Shown here one piece after another: positions 21,244-29,237 of a stretch of 29,375 bases of DNA. The notes below the pieces were generated by a model. It saw only the letters and a list, made by a program, of their open reading frames with translations, did no database searches and had not been told where the DNA came from. The stretch covers positions 1-29,375 of the forward strand of contig JAUCBJ010005465.1 in the NCBI GenBank assembly GCA_032718475.1, written 5' to 3'. Position 1 is the first letter of the stretch; each line of letters begins with the position of its first letter. A program made the position numbers and the translations under genes. This DNA is from Nemertoderma westbladi. Its lineage: Eukaryota; Xenacoelomorpha; Nemertodermatida; Nemertodermatidae.

Positions 21244-21865
21244 CATACATGCCCTGTTCCCTGTACTGTACACACTGCATAGTGCATATACTGTATGTAA
21301 TAATTTATGGCCCTGTGAATTTAGATTCACAAAGAAATTACTGGAGGGATATTCGGGAATACATTCAACGATGTTCACGACCGCAGTACGATGGATTCTC
21401 ATACGGTTGAAGAAGAAAGACGGGCTGCAAAGAATATTAGTTGACGAGTTTCTAGATGATGGATATAACTTTGAACAAGCCGAAGCGAAGTGTGCTAACT
21501 GAATTAACACATTCAATCAGTGGACTGTTGTTTTTAGATATTTCATTTATATTATTTTGAGGCTGAATATTTTACTTTGCTTCTTGAATTCATCAACATG
21601 ATTTGTAATTTGCCATCTTATAATTTATTAGTAACTAAATAACAACGAAAATAATATTAAAAAAATTAATAACGGAAATTTATAAGCTCTGCACATCCAT
21701 CAGTAAAGGTAAAATCCCTGTTAAAAACAAAATAAAGAAATCATTGTAAGATCTCATAATCGGAGGTTTGTCATGAGTTACTTAATCTGTTCCATAGCGA
21801 AGCGGAAATTTGGGACAATATTATTGGGTAACTCATAACTCATCAGTCATTATTAAGATGACTGA
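21244..21865. other. No gene seen
   Basis: AT-rich. A short inverted pair ATGAGTTAC / GTAACTCAT lies near 21773 and 21828; nothing else is identifiable. Confidence 0.4.
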
Positions 21866-22276
21866 ATTTTATATATGACTGAGCTACCCTACATAGATAA
21901 TTTAGTACATATTTTTAAAACATTTGGGTAGACTTCACCAAATGGTTGCGCTCTTAAAGGGGGTCTTAAACATAGCAAAAGAGAAAATTGCCATAGCAAC
22001 ACCTTTTATAGTAGATATGATGAGTTAAAATTTATGAAAGATTAGTATGTTGGATATGAAGAATTTAATGGTATATTTAGCAACGGGCTTTAAACGGGTG
22101 TAATGCATTTGCAGTGGTCGTAGCGTCATGGGATTAGAGTCTACCACTAATATATCAAGTCGAAGGAACAATATGCATTACTTGCTTGCTTGCAGTTGCC
22201 ATGGCAACGGGTAACTTTGGCTAGACACGGGGTATATATTAACCGTAGCGTCATTAAATCAACCTCCACCCCCACT
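21866..22276 (+). repeat. Unclassified interspersed element, copy A
   Basis: About 411 bp that reappear inverted at 25242-26007. Recognisable blocks are GACTGAGCTACCCTACATAG, TGGGTAGACTTCACCAAATG, AAGATTAGTATGTTGGATAT, TAGAGTCTACCACTAATATA, GTTGCCATGGCAACGGGTAA and AATCAACCTCCACCCCCACT. There is no coding capacity and no clear terminal inverted repeat. Compared with copy B it lacks about 80 bp in the middle and has no SINE. It contains RFX-type X-box sequences at 21987-22000 and 22195-22208. Confidence 0.85.
22195..22208. promoter_or_regulatory. Perfect palindromic RFX X-box-like site
   Basis: GTTGCCATGGCAAC is a perfect 14-bp palindrome and fits the X-box consensus GTNRCC-N-RGYAAC of RFX factors. 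A half-degenerate relative (ATTGCCATAGCAAC) is at 21987-22000 in the same element, and ATGCCATGGCAAC occurs just outside at 22321-22333. Confidence 0.45.
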
Positions 22277-22450
22277 ATTTCGAGTATACGGAAAAATATG
22301 TAATATGTTTCAGTTTCTAGATGCCATGGCAACATGTCAGCATTGTTAACAAAGTGTATTTCATATCACTTAGCTGTTTTGAATACATAAAAGAGCGCAT
22401 TTTGAAAGATAAGTGAGGTTTACATGATATATATATATTATCAAGGATGT
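22277..22450. other. Short spacer with an additional X-box-like site
   Basis: Contains ATGCCATGGCAAC at 22321-22333 and an (AT)n run near 22430. No gene. Confidence 0.4.
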
Positions 22451-22585
22451 TATTACGTTACGTTACGGTATCTTTTCAGGAATACCGTAGCTCAATATTT
22501 TTCCGTAACGTAAACCGTAACGTAATAGCTTTTTCAATACCGTAACGTAATATTACTGTATATTTTTACCGTAATAAAGTAACGT
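22451..22585. repeat. Cluster of CCGTAACGTAA / TTACGTTACGG motifs with inverted arms
   Basis: TATTACGTTACGTTACGGTA at 22451-22470 faces several opposite-strand copies of CCGTAACGTAA (about 22503, 22515, 22540). The pair TTACGTTACGGTAT / ATACCGTAACGTAA can form a hairpin stem. Confidence 0.7.
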
Positions 22586-22980
22586 AATAGAGTAATATTT
22601 GTGTTAGCTACCAAGAAATCATTTTGGACAAAAAATTAAATCTTTCGAGAAAAAACTTTAACTTTCACTTGCACGTTCTATACTAATTCAATATAAAGTT
22701 AATTTCTTTAATAGGTTTTGTTTGTCTGTACACGGTATCCTTATAGCCAGCTTCCTGGCTTCTCCGGTTATTTATGATAAAGTTTTAATTAATAATTAAT
22801 TAATAGTTAAATTAAGTTTTAATTAAACATTAAGTTTTAATTAATGTTAGGCTAACTAGGGCTACTGACTGAACTATTTATACTGAGTCCCTGATCTATC
22901 CTAGCTGTAGCCTATAACAACGCAGTATGCTGTAATGGTATAGATCATCGATTTACAGGACAGCTTAGCAGGGTGTGCGG
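22586..22980. other. No gene seen; TTAATTAA-rich
   Basis: AT-rich, with overlapping TTAATTAATAATTAATTAAT-like repeats at about 22785-22845. No gene. Confidence 0.45.
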
Positions 22981-22985
22981 ACATT

Positions 22986-23059
22986 CCCCCCCCCCCCAGA
23001 CACTTCCCCCCGGACAGCTCCCCCCCCCCGTTCAAGTAGGACACTCCCCCCCCCCCCCA
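22986..23059. repeat. Four closely spaced poly-C tracts
   Basis: C runs at 22986-22997, 23006-23011, 23020-23029 and 23046-23059, separated by 8-16 bp. The minus strand thus has four G runs, enough for an intramolecular G-quadruplex. Confidence 0.85.
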
Positions 23060-23639
23060 CCCTCGACAGCTCTGAACTTCGCACATTCTTATTTTTCATT
23101 TTGTAAGGTAAACGGACCGCTTGTATCCAGACAAGTTGTATCCAATTTTCCTTTCTTAGCTCAGAAAGTGATCTTTTGCATCCCGATTTTACATTTTGTA
23201 TCCAAGTTTTATTTATGGATTTTATCAATGCAATTACATTGTATTGTTTGCTAATCTTTAAACAATTAATTAGATGACCTATAAATTCCATCCCCCGAAT
23301 GATATACTGTTTTTATTAACTATAGAATTATAATAATTAATTGTTTTAATTATAGGTATTATTTTTTAATAGTCTTCTTCAAATTGTAGCAGATGGGGAT
23401 GACATATTATCAGATGATACCTCTCCAAGGGAAAATCGACATGCGTCGACCTGTATTCTGTGTTCAGCATTACATATTGATAAATTAATTAAATTTCCTG
23501 GTTACTTGCAATATTTTTAATAGGATTTTGTTGAATTATATAATATTGTAGTAATTTATATATTAATTTGGTTAACATTCAATACAGCTCCTACTTTAGG
23601 CTTAGTCAATTTATTATCTGATGATACAAACATGAATTA
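23060..23639. other. No gene seen
   Basis: AT-rich. A phrase of the type TTGTATCCA...TTTTGTATCC recurs near 23120-23210, but no element can be named. Confidence 0.4.
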
Positions 23640-24670
23640 ATTATTTCAAAATGGTCTTAATGATGGGGTGATGATAACTCCACCTACTGGCTCCAGAAGT
23701 CGAGGAAATCCTGCCAAGTACAGTACCTAACTGATCTAGACTTTGCTGATGACTTAGGAGTACTCTCAGAATCACTAGAGGGAGCCCAACGGCTCCTCAG
23801 CTCATTAGAACATGCTGCTTCTAGTGTTGGTCTTTTTATTAACTCCAGAAAGACCAACATTTTGACAGTTAACTTTGAAAGTCATCAGCAAGTCTCTGAT
23901 CGGATGAGCATAAGCTCAAAGGATGGTATGCTTGAGCATGTGGACGATTTCTGTTACCTGGGATCAAGGATCCGGAAGTCAGGTGAGGGAGGACCTTCGA
24001 ATACGTAAGGGAAAGGCATGGGCAGCCTTGAATAGGCTTTCCAGGATTTGGAAGTCACCGAGAATTAATCGGAAACTTAAGGTCCGGTTATTTAGAGCAG
24101 CAGTAGTTCCAGTACTCCTCTATGGGAGTCCATGCCGGGCTCTAACTGCTGAAGACACCAAATCTCTGGATGGCACAACGCCGGGTTCATTGTGTCAAGT
24201 ACAATGCACACATCTCCAACCAGACACTATATAACATTGGAGATGTCTCATTTGTTCCCCCAAGCTTGACACTAGAACAAAATCGCCTCCGCTTTGCAGG
24301 ACATTGCTTTCGCCGTGAGGACCAGCCAGTGCATAATCTTGTACTTTGGCAGCCTCATGGAGTGACAGCTCATGACTTTCTTGAGACGCATCTTAAAGGT
24401 GGCCTTGAAGATGCGGATGATCTAGCAAATGTCGTGGGTGATAGGAGAGTTGTGGCGGCGCAATTTTGTAGAAAAGCCGGCACAGCATTCTTAAAAATGC
24501 AGATGCACTGCAGCATGCCGATCCTAGTAGTAGTAGTAGAGCGCTCTGGGGCTAGTCAGCCAAAGCTAAGTCCTCAGCGGGTGCAACTTAACTTCCCAAC
24601 ACCACGAACCCGAAGGAAACGTGGTAAGGGAACAAAGAAGTCCAATACCGAAGAGCAGAGCATAGTTTAG
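23640..24670 (+). mobile_element. Non-LTR retrotransposon fragment: RT palm to C-terminus
   Basis: The plus strand encodes the 3' half of a LINE polyprotein in three shifted frames. First, at about 23695-24007, VQYLTDLDFADDLGVLSESL carries the RT catalytic FADD (codons 23742-23753), followed by LLSSLEHAASSVGLFINSRK and VDDFCYLGSRI. Second, at about 23975-24165, is VREDLRIRKGKAWAALNRL, then LKVRLFRAAVVPVLLYGS. Third, at 24170-24670, is the C-terminal domain with NRLRFAGHCFRREDQPVHN and a basic tail (PRTRRKRGKGTKK). These are the usual consecutive blocks of RTE/L2-type RT and its C-terminal region. Frameshifts near 23990 and 24170 make the copy inactive. It begins mid-RT, so it is 5'-truncated, as is typical. 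Whether it belongs to the same family as the fragment at 18420-19625 cannot be judged, since they do not overlap. Confidence 0.85.
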
Positions 24671-25241
24671 CTGCCGAGGCGACCATCTACTAAGGCTGGT
24701 TTGTGACTGACTTTTCCATCCAAGTGTGGCCCCTTTTAAACCCGGTGTGGGGTCAATGTGAAGGTGACCTCTAATTATCACCTAATTATAGTTTGTCTTT
24801 CCTGTGCAGTGGTTTGCGTTGAACACATGTAAAAATATGATTAATATATGGTTGTTAAACTGACCAATATCCGATTAGGCCTACTGTTCATAGAGTTTTT
24901 ATTAGTTACCAAATATTCCCTTCTTAGGACTGGTGAGGTTAATACGGCAAGAAAGGGGGAAAGGGAATAATTGCGTAGTGATTATTGCATTTCTAAATCG
25001 GAATCATGAAGGAGTGTATTTGTAAATGTTTGCCTACGGAAGCGCGAAAAATCGATTACATTTACAGATATTACATTTGTCATCACTTTATGTCCTTTAA
25101 CGTTCTTAAATAAATGAAATTACATTGTGTTAAGAATTCCAATTACGACAGTAATCAGTGCACATCATCGTTAGGCCTACAAGAACAAGAACAAGAACAG
25201 TGCGCATGCCAGCCGCTAGGGGGCTACATGTGGAAAAATTA
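24671..25241. other. Probable LINE 3' UTR, then unique sequence
   Basis: The first ~100 bp after the LINE frame may be its 3' untranslated region. The rest is AT-rich with a short AAGAAC repeat near 25180-25200 and TAGGCCTA octamers at 24876 and 25172. No gene. Confidence 0.35.
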
Positions 25242-25309
25242 AGTGGGAGTGGAGGTTGATTTAATGACACTACGGCTAATATATAGCCCGTTTCTAGCCA
25301 AAGTTACCC

Positions 25310-25323
25310 GTTGCCATGGCAAC
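25310..25323. promoter_or_regulatory. Perfect palindromic RFX X-box-like site in copy B
   Basis: GTTGCCATGGCAAC, identical to the site in copy A, although the flanks have diverged. Confidence 0.45.
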
Positions 25324-25342
25324 TGCAAGCAAGCAAGTAATG

Positions 25343-25631
25343 TCGCAGTGTCCGAGCGGGTACGGCGCCTGAACTGCTTACGCAATAGTGTTTGGTGGCG
25401 CAGGTTCGAATCCGACTAAAGGCTGTAGAAATTTCACACTGTTGTGTCCCTAGGCAAGATACTTTAGACATTAGTGCCTACGTCAACCCAGCGGTATAAT
25501 GGGAACCTGGCTTTGCTGGGGTAATGATAATAAAAGCGCTTTGAGTACACTGAGCGTAGAAAAGCGCTATATAAATAACCAATATTATTATTATTATCAA
25601 ATTTGTGGTATCGGTACTTAAAGGGTTAATG
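25343..25631 (+). mobile_element. tRNA-derived SINE inserted in copy B
   Basis: The 5' end, GCAGTGTCCGAGCGGGTACG, looks like a tRNA-Ser/Leu-type head with a box A region. A perfect box B, GGTTCGAATCC, lies at 25403-25413. A body follows (TTGTGTCCCTAGGCAAGATA, GGGAACCTGG), then AAAGCGCTATATAAATAACC and an (ATT)n tail near 25585-25598. This layout matches the widespread tRNA-SINEs of aquatic metazoans. Comparison with the empty site in copy A places the insertion exactly between TAATG (25338-25342) and a repeated TAATG (25627-25631), a 5-bp target-site duplication. About 30 bp after the ATT tail belong to the insert but not to the recognisable SINE body. It is not a functional tRNA gene. Confidence 0.88.
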
Positions 25632-26129
25632 CATATTGTTCCTTAGACTTGATATATTGGTGGTAGACTCTGATCCGATGACGCTACGAACACTGCAAAA
25701 GCCTTACGCCCGTTACTAAGGACATTGTCAATACTGCTAACTTTGACGGCCGTTTTCACTTGTTTGCAATGGTATTTTCAAAAAACTAAATATGCCATTA
25801 AATTCTTCATATCCAACATACTAATCTTTCATAAATTTAACTCGTCATATCTATTATAAGAGCTGTTGCTATGGCAATTTTCTCCGTTGCTATGTTTAAG
25901 ACCCCCTAAAAGACGAGCGCAACCATTTGGTGAAGTCCACCTATTTTTTTTAATGTCCCATATCTGTACTAAACATCTATGTAGGGTAGCTCAGTCATAT
26001 ATAAAATAGTCATAGGCTGGAGCTGTACTAGTTTGTTAATAGCCAATGTAGTGCAAAAGTTATGAGTGATAATGTTAACCTTACTCTGTGCAAATGTCTG
26101 TGAAAACTGTCTGTCTGGGATTGTGTTTT

Positions 26130-26600
26130 TGATGGTTTATCTGTCAGAATAGAAGAAAAGCATTCTTTCTGGCTAAAAGTTATGTTATGGGGATTTTCCT
26201 GGTCGCTGATTTCATTCCAAACGTCAGTTTTCACTTTAACGAAAACTGTTATGTCTATCTGTCAAGTCTGTCTGTCCGTCCGACAATCTGTGTCAAAATA
26301 TATTATGACATCATACCACGAAGCTAAAACCTTTTTTCTTGTGGTTTTCCTGGTCGCTGATTTCAAATCCAATGTCAGTTTTCATATATATAGAGAAGTC
26401 TATTATGTCTGTCGGTCTGTCTGTATGTCCGTCTGTCTGTCAAAATTTAAGGAAAGCATTCCACCAAAATAAAAATGTTGTTATGGGGCTTATCCTGGTT
26501 GCTGATTTAATTTCCGACGTCAGTTTTAAATTTTAACAAAACCTACTATGTCTGTCTGTAGGTTTTTCTGTTTGTCCAGCGATCTGTCTGTTCTCCCTGA
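26130..26600 (+). repeat. ~148-bp tandem repeat with TCTG-rich segments, about 3 copies
   Basis: CCTGGTCGCTGATTTCA-type anchors start at 26198, 26349 and 26494 (spacing 151 and 145). Each is followed by a version of GTCAGTTTT and then a (TCTG/TCCG)n run such as TGTCTGTCGGTCTGTCTGTA. Copies differ by many substitutions, so the array is old. Confidence 0.85.
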
Positions 26601-27358
26601 CTCCCTATTTTGGAAATTGACAAAAAACTTGTTTTATTCTATCATGTGCCGAATTTAATGGAGATTTCGAATTTGCAAAGAGTTTTCTCATCTCAAACTC
26701 AAGTTACTACCAAAAACGTAAGAGCTAGTCTGATTTTTGACATGCCTTCGAGCAGCACTATATTTTACAATTGCGCGGGGCCCTTTTCATAAAAAAGACA
26801 AAGTTATTGTTGAACATAGAAAAATGGTATTATCTAAATTGTTCTTTAACTTTAAAGAAAATCTCTGTCAGATCACATTCCAGTTCCAGTCCTTAAAGAA
26901 AATCTCAAAGTCAGGCCGGCCACAGTCAAGTTCCAGTCACAGAAAAAAAGACATTTCATTTTCCAAAAACCAACTATACATATTCTGAAAGCTCATAAAC
27001 TGTAGGATTCAATGCGAGTATTGTATCAGTAAAATAATTCATTTTGGTTCATAATTACGTTATGCCACCGTTAGTACGGTAAACGTACAGTAATACTGTA
27101 GGAATATCGGCATTGACATCCAGACGGGATCGAACTGGTGGCCTCCACTCCGACCTCCAGGTAGTATTATTATTTAGTGTATTATGTATTTGACTATCAT
27201 ATTATTTGACTATCCAAAATTCAATTTTCACAGATCCAATATAAATGATTTAAAATATAAATGTTTTTTGTTATTTGTTAAATTTATAATTTTATGTGGG
27301 TATTTAATAATTAGGCCTATTCTATTTATTTTAAAGTAAATAAAATAAGCTTTATTTA
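26601..27358. other. Intergenic sequence downstream of the HDHD3-like gene
   Basis: No gene seen. Immediately beyond the HDHD3-like stop on the minus strand are AATAAA-type poly(A) signals within AGTAAATAAAGC and TTAAAATAAATAG (27328-27358). A box-B-like GTTCGATCCC on the minus strand at about 27125-27135 stands alone. Confidence 0.45.
27328..27358 (-). terminator. Candidate poly(A) signals of the HDHD3-like gene
   Basis: On the minus strand AATAAA occurs directly after the stop codon (complement of TTTATT at about 27351-27356) and again within the next 30 bp. This would give a very short 3' UTR if used. Confidence 0.45.
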
Positions 27359-28129
27359 CTATATAAATAATTCAAGTGCAATTAAATCAGGTACGGTGGA
27401 ATGGAAGGGGTGTTTGTTGGATGATGTATGGGATGCTGAGTGTTGGGCACTCAGACACTCGTCTCCTACAATGATACACCCCATACCAGCATTAGTGGCA
27501 CCGAGGCAATCGGTATTCACCTCGTTACCGATATGTATTGCGTTCAGGGGATTAACATTGCCTAGTTTAGTAAGTGTGCTAAGGAATATACCCCTATCTG
27601 GTTTAAGTGCACCATATTCTACAGATGTTAACACACATCTGAAGAAATCGTTTATACCTAAATGGGAGAGTACCGAGCTAGTCCGTTCGTCTGAGTTGGA
27701 GACGACCGCTAAGGGAATGTTTGCGTCCTTCAGCAATCCTAACAATCGACGACAACCGGGAATAAGTTCCCAATGCTTGTCCGTAGAGAACTCGTAGTAC
27801 AGTTGGGTTGCAGTTCGGCTAACGGCGGCATTGTCATCCGCTCCCGAATCTATTAACGTTCTCCTAACGAGTGTGTCCCACCAACCCTCACCACTGTCAT
27901 AATCCTTGAGATGATGGCCAAAGTTCGGCGATTCTGCGCTGAGAATCTTAAAGTTTCGCGCAAAATTGAGAGAAACTGTCTTTTCGTTTGCGTTTAGGCG
28001 AATACCATTTGATTTAGCAGCGTTCGCGTAGCTTTCGCCAACACTACAACGCAGATTAACCAAAGTTCCACCGAAGTCGAATGTTACCGCTTTAATATTT
28101 CGATGAGAGAAGCCGATAATAGTTTTCAT
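27359..28129 (-). CDS. HAD-like hydrolase, HDHD3-like, 256 aa
   Basis: A complete single-exon reading frame on the minus strand. The start is ATG at 28129 with A at -3 (CTTAAAATGAA); the frame continues three codons further to a GTG, unlikely as a eukaryotic start. The product resembles HDHD3 of the haloacid dehalogenase superfamily: VTFDFGGTLVNLR (nucleophile D18), a helical cap with NFGHHLKDYDSGEGWWDTLV (about 69-88), LAVVSNSDER (motif II, S144), LTSVEYGALKPDRGIF (motif III, K176) and IHIGNEVNTDCLGATNAG (motif IV, D207). Cap wording such as W-W-x-x-x-V and Q-L-Y-x-x-F-S follows HDHD3. The usual second Asp of motif I is Gly (G20), and the first acid of motif IV is Asn (N202), so catalysis may be weak or altered; vertebrate HDHD3 also lacks the second motif I Asp. 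Length is near the family's ~250 residues. The substrate is unknown. Confidence 0.9.
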   Translation of the reverse strand: MKTIIGFSHRNIKAVTFDFGGTLVNLRCSVGESYANAAKSNGIRLNANEKTVSLNFARNFKILSAESPNFGHHLKDYDSGEGWWDTLVRRTLIDSGADDNAAVSRTATQLYYEFSTDKHWELIPGCRRLLGLLKDANIPLAVVSNSDERTSSVLSHLGINDFFRCVLTSVEYGALKPDRGIFLSTLTKLGNVNPLNAIHIGNEVNTDCLGATNAGMGCIIVGDECLSAQHSASHTSSNKHPFHSTVPDLIALELFI

Positions 28130-28179
28130 TTTAAGCTCCACTCGTTCAAAATATTCACCAGTTTAAGGCTTTAAGCCTA

Positions 28180-28555
28180 CTGTATTCCGAACGATAACGA
28201 ATAAACGATAACATTACCAATTGAGGGAAAGGAGCAGGTTAAAGAGGCGGGCCTTTCTAACCAAAACAATAAACGATCACTTTACCAAATCAGGGAAAGG
28301 AGCAGGTTACAGAGGCGGGATTTTCTAACCAAAACAATAAACGATCACTTAACTAATTGAGAGAAAGGAGCAGGTTACAGAGGCGGGATTTTCTAACCAA
28401 AACAATAAATGATCACTTTACCAAATGAAGGAAAGGAGCAGCGAGCAGGTTACAGAGGTGGGCCTTTCTAACCAAACAATAAACGGTCACTTTACCAAAT
28501 CAGGGAAAGGAGCATGTTACAGAGGCGGGATTTTCTAACCAAAACAATAAACTAT
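28180..28555. repeat. 68-bp tandem repeat, 5 copies, upstream of the HDHD3-like gene
   Basis: GGAGCAGGTT anchors begin at 28231, 28299, 28367, about 28435 (with a 7-bp insertion GCGAGCA) and about 28509. Each unit reads GGAGCAGGTTACAGAGGCGG, then GATTTTCTAACCAAAACAAT, AAACGATCACTTTACCAAAT and CAGGGAAA. The array begins about 50 bp before the start codon, in the presumed promoter/5' UTR region. Four of the five units carry GAGGCGGG, a GC-box-like sequence. Confidence 0.95.
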
Positions 28556-28559
28556 GTAA

Positions 28560-29237
28560 AAACGGTACTAAATTCTGAAATTACCGTAATTAATAAATGA
28601 CCTTTATCATTATTATATTATGTGGGTGGAGACCCGCTGTCATAGAAGCGTATAAACAAAACTGCACATAACAAAACAGGAGAAAGTTGAACAGTGAATA
28701 AAACAAAACGACTTATACTATCGACTACTTTATCACAATTCAGCAATTACAGTAGGCCTATCATATTTACAACTGTACATATCACAGAATCAGTGAGTCA
28801 GTACCTATAATGCTGTAATGTAGTATAATACAGTCAGACAGTATAATTATTTCTAAGGCATATGCTGCAATACAATGCAATACTGCAAAATAGTGCTCTA
28901 TATATACTAATACCGGTCCGGTACTTATAGCCTAAGAGAACAGCAGTAGAGAAACCGGTAGCAAGGACCCTAACGGTAGATTTCTGGAGGACATAAAAAG
29001 TAAAAAAAAAGGACAAAAAAAGGATTTAAACGGACAAGAAAAATTATTGCGATAATTTGTACTGGAAAGGGTGGCAGATTAGATCTGCCACCTATATTTT
29101 AGCGGTAAATTCAAATCTGTTTTAACATTGAATACATGAATAGAGTAAGACTTAAAATGTAATTCATTGAATCAGAATAAATTATTTCTTATCGGTTTAA
29201 CTCACTCATCCGTTATTGTTGTTGTTTTATCTATTCT
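28560..29237. other. No gene seen
   Basis: AT-rich intergenic sequence with a TAGGCCTA octamer at 28753-28760. A short inverted pair around GGTGGCAGATTAGATCTGCCACC (29070-29092) forms a near-perfect 23-bp palindrome with CAGATTAGATCTG at its centre. Confidence 0.4.

Larger units (their letters stand above)
25242..26007 (-). repeat. Unclassified interspersed element, copy B (inverted, split by a SINE)
   Basis: The reverse complement of copy A (21866-22276), block by block, from AGTGGGAGTGGAGGTTGATT to GTAGGGTAGCTCAGTCATAT. Without the inserted SINE it is about 477 bp, and it retains about 80 bp missing from copy A (around 25705-25790), so it is closer to full length. It has no coding capacity. 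The X-box palindrome is conserved at 25310-25323, and a second RFX-like site, GTTGCTATGGCAA, is at 25865-25877. Confidence 0.85.

Noticed and set aside
22965-23291. Frames through the poly-C region (Gly- or Pro-rich peptides)
   Set aside because: Homopolymer translation; no other evidence of coding.
25345-25420. tRNA-Ser/Leu gene
   Set aside because: Box B is perfect, but the acceptor and other stems do not close as a tRNA, and the sequence continues into a SINE body and ATT tail with a target-site duplication.
26130-26600. Membrane-protein-like ORFs in the TCTG-rich repeat
   Set aside because: The Ser/Val/Cys-rich peptides come from (TCTG)n, and the frames do not continue between repeat copies.
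27115-27165. Second tRNA-derived SINE on the minus strand
   Set aside because: Only a box-B-like GTTCGATCCC is visible. No box A at the right distance and no SINE body were recognised.
17816-27358. EH-domain exon completing the EHD gene
   Set aside because: I searched by eye on the plus strand for the EF-hand-like loop and conserved tryptophan region and found no candidate. A profile search could still find a short diverged exon.
28130-28141. HDHD3-like start at GTG 28141
   Set aside because: Eukaryotic initiation at GTG is rare, and ATG at 28129 has A at -3 and begins where the family's N-terminus is expected.
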